Assembly (NCBI GenBank): GCA_034509925.1
Contig: CM067528.1
Location: forward strand, 9,581,501-9,645,500
Direction: 5' to 3'
DNA: 64,000 bases
From: Hirudinaria manillensis
Lineage: Eukaryota > Annelida > Clitellata > Hirudinida > Hirudinidae
Positions 60,558 through 64,000 of this stretch are shown in pieces. The notes under the pieces are model-generated. The model saw only the letters and a list, made by a program, of their open reading frames with translations. It did no database searches and was not told the DNA's origin. Both the position numbers and the translations under genes were made by a program. Within the stretch, counting starts at the first letter, position 1. Each line of letters begins with the position of its first letter.

Positions 60558-60637
60558 TTTAATGCAATAATAGAAACACGTTTGCTTGTCTTTGCTAATG
60601 TAATGATCTTAACTAATAAGTTTACTGACAAGATAAC
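60558..60637. other. 3' flank of the INAF gene
   Basis: Eighty bases between the INAF stop codon and the pentanucleotide array, with no canonical AATAAA. The transcript may therefore end close to, or run into, the array. Confidence 0.4.
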
Positions 60638-61536
60638 TAATATAATATAATATAATATAATATAATATAATATAATATAATATAATATAATATAATATAA
60701 TATAATATAATATAATATAATATAATATAATATAATATAATATAATATAATATAATATAATATAATATAATATAATATAATATAATATAATATAATATAA
60801 TATAATATAATATAATATAATATAATATAATATAATATAATATAATATAATATAATATAATATAATATAATATAATATAATATAATATAATATAATATAA
60901 TATAATATAATATAATATAATATAATATATATAATATAATATAATATAATATAATATAATATAATATAATATAATATAATATAATATAATATAATATAAT
61001 ATAATATAATATAATATAATATAATATAATATAATATAATATAATATAATATAATATAATATAATATAATATAATATAATATAATATAATATAATATAAT
61101 ATAATATAATATAATATAATATAATATAATATAATATAATATAATATAATATAATATAATATAATATAATATAATATAATATAATATAATATAATATAAT
61201 ATAATATAATATATATAATATAATATAATATAATATAATATAATATAATATAATATAATATAATATATATATAATATAATATAATTTCATATAATACAAC
61301 CTAATATAATATAATATAATATAATATAATATAATATAATATAATATAACATAATATAATATAATATAATATAATATAATATAATATAATATAATATATA
61401 TAAATATATATAATATAATATAATATAATATAATATAATATAATATAATATAATATAATATAATATAATATAATATAATATAATATAATATAATATAATA
61501 TAATATAATATAATATAATATAATATAATATAATAT
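60638..61536. repeat. (TAATA)n pentanucleotide array, about 0.9 kb
   Basis: Nearly pure TAATA pentanucleotide for about 900 bases, with phase slips at about 60930, 61211 and 61265, a short non-repeat interruption (61285-61305), and another slip near 61396. The minus strand shows long repetitive LYYII-type frames because the unit has no stop in some phases; these are not genes. Length in the assembly may be unreliable. Confidence 0.97.
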
Positions 61537-62480
61537 GGAAAAAAAACTTTCCAGATTTTAAATCTGATTTTTTTAACCAAATATGTTTTCTCTTCATAAA
61601 ACAACAAACACTTTTTTTACTTTTGATAAAAACAGAGTAAATAAAAATAAACCGCTGCTCTTAAATCATGAGGAAACCATGGAAGGACCTTTTTTTTTTA
61701 AATATTCTGTGTTCCTGCATTGAGTTACTAGAATGTCCATGTCCATGTTCGAGGACGTTATTCTTTACCATCGAAGTAATCATTGCCACCATCGTCATCA
61801 CCTTCTTCATCGGCGTCGGCATCATCATCAGTATCATCATCATTAACATCATAAGATCATCTTAATCATCAAAAGCGCTTTGGAATTCTAACTAACTGCA
61901 CTTAGAAAACTCCATTGTTAAAGGAACCGTTATTAGAAATCATCGGTCTATAATTTCAAACAGGAAACGTAGGAAGGCAACTACACCGCGCACCGGGGAG
62001 GATTTCTATCGAGCCGAAGAATCCGGACAGCTTCATTTCGAATACAAGGATTCCCTTCTCTTCCATCAGAAATCTCACAACAAGTGCAGTTCTTATGACC
62101 ACTTCTAAAACAAGTCTGGCGCCAACGACTAAAAAACTTGACAAATGAGATCTTTAAAGCTTGTTTTGTTTCATTAAAAATGCGAAATCTTCTCCTTAGA
62201 CTTCCGGATCAATTCCTACAATGGAAAATCAAGTGGATTAAAAACAAACTGGAAAACGTTCTTTTTGTAACCGCGACACAGTTTCTCAGAAAAAAAGATG
62301 AATTTTACTTTTAAATGCGTGACCGCCATATGTAAATAAATGTAAAATTTTGTGTCTATCGACTTAAAGGAATAAACAATTGGTGATTAAATAGCCGAAG
62401 ATTCTATGTTGCCCTTTTAAAATGCAACAAAAGCCATTAACGACATTTCAATAGCGATGACGAAAACTGTTTACTTTTAA
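61537..62480. other. Spacer without a recognised gene
   Basis: Contains a CAT/CATC-rich patch (about 61783-61860). Frames at 61661-61865 on both strands are low-complexity products of it. Confidence 0.5.
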
Positions 62481-62747
62481 TCAGTCCAGCGTGTGATTGT
62501 AAATGGGGTAGGATCTGTATAACATCTTGGATTGCATAAACTCGTCAAACAATTTCACGCTTGGCACTTCCAAGAGCAGTCTCCCGATGCGCTCCAAAGT
62601 GGCCGTTGCGCAATCGAGTGCCGACGTTGCGCAACATGGAGTATTTCCAGATTGAGTCAATAAATGTGGAGTCCTGCCTCTACAAATGCCACCGACTGCC
62701 CTTTTATCGTCCAAATTGTTCACATCGGTGACCCCAAATCCGTACAT
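62481..62747 (-). CDS. Possible small protein or terminal exon, 88 codons, unrecognised
   Basis: The frame starts MYGFGVTDVNNLDDKRAVGG and ends LYRSYPIYNHTLD. Codon use and the amphipathic stretch ATLERIGRLLLEVPSVKLFD look protein-like. The ATG immediately follows ccag, so it could instead be an internal acceptor with upstream exons that I could not identify. No domain recognised. An overlapping plus-strand frame at 62686-62922 is an alternative reading of part of the same DNA. Confidence 0.35.
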   Translation of the reverse strand: MYGFGVTDVNNLDDKRAVGGICRGRTPHLLTQSGNTPCCATSALDCATATLERIGRLLLEVPSVKLFDEFMQSKMLYRSYPIYNHTLD

Positions 62748-64000
62748 CTGGCTTGTATGTGACCTAGAGCAACACAGATGTTACAGAACATGGAACGACA
62801 TAGCGCACGTGACCTGGACAAAAGAACCTATCAAAACTGACAGAGGATTCTCTCTATTGGCTGGTGGCACAACCAACAGAATAGCATGGGGAAAATCGAC
62901 CAAAATGTCGACAAGAATTTAACTTTACGAACATCACTTAACACTTTATTTCCTGAATGATTAAAATATTATTAAATAGGGAAACACAATATGCCCTGAT
63001 CCATCCAGAATCGTTTGCAACTCGTGTTATTTCAGGCCTGAGGTCGAAGGGTAATGTATCCTTGTTTGTCCATGTAAGTTTTTTCCTTTTATTGGTAGCC
63101 TTATTAACTTGTAACACTCCTGGAAAGTTGATGATAAGTTTAAATCGAGTTCGTCTATGAATTCAATTCAACACGGGCACCACGGTGAATGGTGAACGCT
63201 TCCATCATGAAACCAACAGGAAATGGCGCACGTCTGGTCCACTTTCAGTCCACAGGACGCGTCTCAAAACAGACGCAAGGATAAGCGATTTTTAATTATA
63301 AGCCGCCTCCCACCTTCATTGTTGTTGGAGAAACCAGGTTTACCTCCACACGGGCGGTCCTCGAATTTTGGGGTATAGGCCCTCTTCGGGGTGGGGGTGT
63401 CAGCGGCTCAATTTGAGGAGTTTTGAAATTAATCCCATCTCGAGTTATGAATTCAACTGCTCCAATCAATGCTCTGGAATCGCTTTAGTTTGCTCATGTT
63501 TCGTATTGTTTGCTCAAAGCACCTTGTAATCCAGGTGTTCACGTAGTACGGAGGCGGCCACCGGAGCGGAAAATTGAACCATTAAGGGATCAAGGAATTT
63601 CGCGTCCCGGTCACGTGATTGCTATTTTAAGCGTCGAGTTATTACAGGGCAATTCCCATTCCAAGTTAAACACAAAATTAATGGCCAACCGATGCCGTGA
63701 TGTATGATTAAAAATAGATTCGAAAATTAAAAAAAAAGAAAAGAATTATATTTAAACGTCGTCACATAATTTGAATTTATTCGCTGCGTTTAGGTGCACG
63801 CGAACTGTCTAGAATTTGTTGCACAGGCTTTATTTACGAGGTGGAAGTCTATTTTTGACCTTTTAGAAATTCCAAACATGGAAAAAGGTCTTAACTGAGC
63901 TCCAGCGATTGAAATCGAAATCGCTCGAATGAGTCTTTTCAGATGGCTTTTAGCATCCTGTCAAAACCGTTCACACCTGTATCGAGTCGGCTCAGATTTT
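62748..64000. other. Window end, no gene recognised
   Basis: Unremarkable spacer. Short frames at 62957-63160 and 63510-63707 lack support. Confidence 0.5.

Noticed and set aside
60637-61607. 220- and 106-residue LYYII-type open frames
   Set aside because: By-products of the TAATA pentanucleotide array.

Overview
This window is nuclear DNA from an animal. Genes are split by short, AT-rich GT-AG introns, splice phases can be followed exon by exon, AATAAA signals follow several stop codons, and the families are metazoan: a twitchin/titin-type giant kinase, an SHB-type SH2 adaptor, an INAF-motif membrane protein, 15-PGDH, SET/TAF-I and U1-C. The twitchin-like architecture (Ig-Ig-Fn3-kinase-regulatory tail-Ig), the CR1-like LINE and the dense AAT/ATT microsatellites suggest an invertebrate, probably a protostome. 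I cannot name the clade. Nothing prokaryotic or viral was seen.

Layout. 1-7622 (+): the last 21 exons of a twitchin/titin-family kinase gene whose 5' part lies outside the window. 8908-10299 (-): an unrecognised 463-residue protein. 10300-20540: about 10 kb without a convincing gene, rich in simple repeats, plus a tRNA-derived SINE-like fragment and a 59-bp palindromic tandem repeat. 20541-26981 (-) and 27529-29229 (-): two tandem, complete aspartylglucosaminidase (AGA) genes. The first has one extra intron, which holds a decayed CR1-like LINE in antisense. 29680-30926 (+): a 15-hydroxyprostaglandin dehydrogenase-like SDR. 31275-32513 (-): SET/TAF-I. 33503-36597 (+): an SHB-family SH2 adaptor. 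38204-39756 (+): U1 snRNP protein C. 39757-44496: no gene recognised. 44497-47972 (-): ALDH4A1, mitochondrial P5C dehydrogenase. 48759-55019 (+): an ankyrin-repeat protein with a possible N-myristoylation start and near one-repeat-per-exon structure. 57303-58941 (-): an unrecognised Cys-rich two-exon protein. 60051-60557 (+): an INAF-motif membrane protein. 60638-61536: about 0.9 kb of TAATA pentanucleotide repeat. 62481-62747 (-): a weak small ORF.

The genes form no single pathway; they are a mix of muscle, lysosomal, eicosanoid, chromatin, signalling, splicing and proline-catabolism functions. Neighbouring genes are often divergent with 0.45-1.1 kb between start codons (AGA2/HPGD, SET/SHB, ALDH4A1/ankyrin, Cys-rich/INAF), so shared promoter regions are plausible. 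I did not find a clearly new biological system. The best leads are the tandem AGA pair with its intron/LINE difference, the multiplied PWD tyrosine motifs of the SHB-like adaptor, the short post-kinase region of the twitchin-like gene, and two unrecognised genes. Exon boundaries were worked out by hand from frame continuity, splice consensus and remembered family conservation, without transcript or database support.
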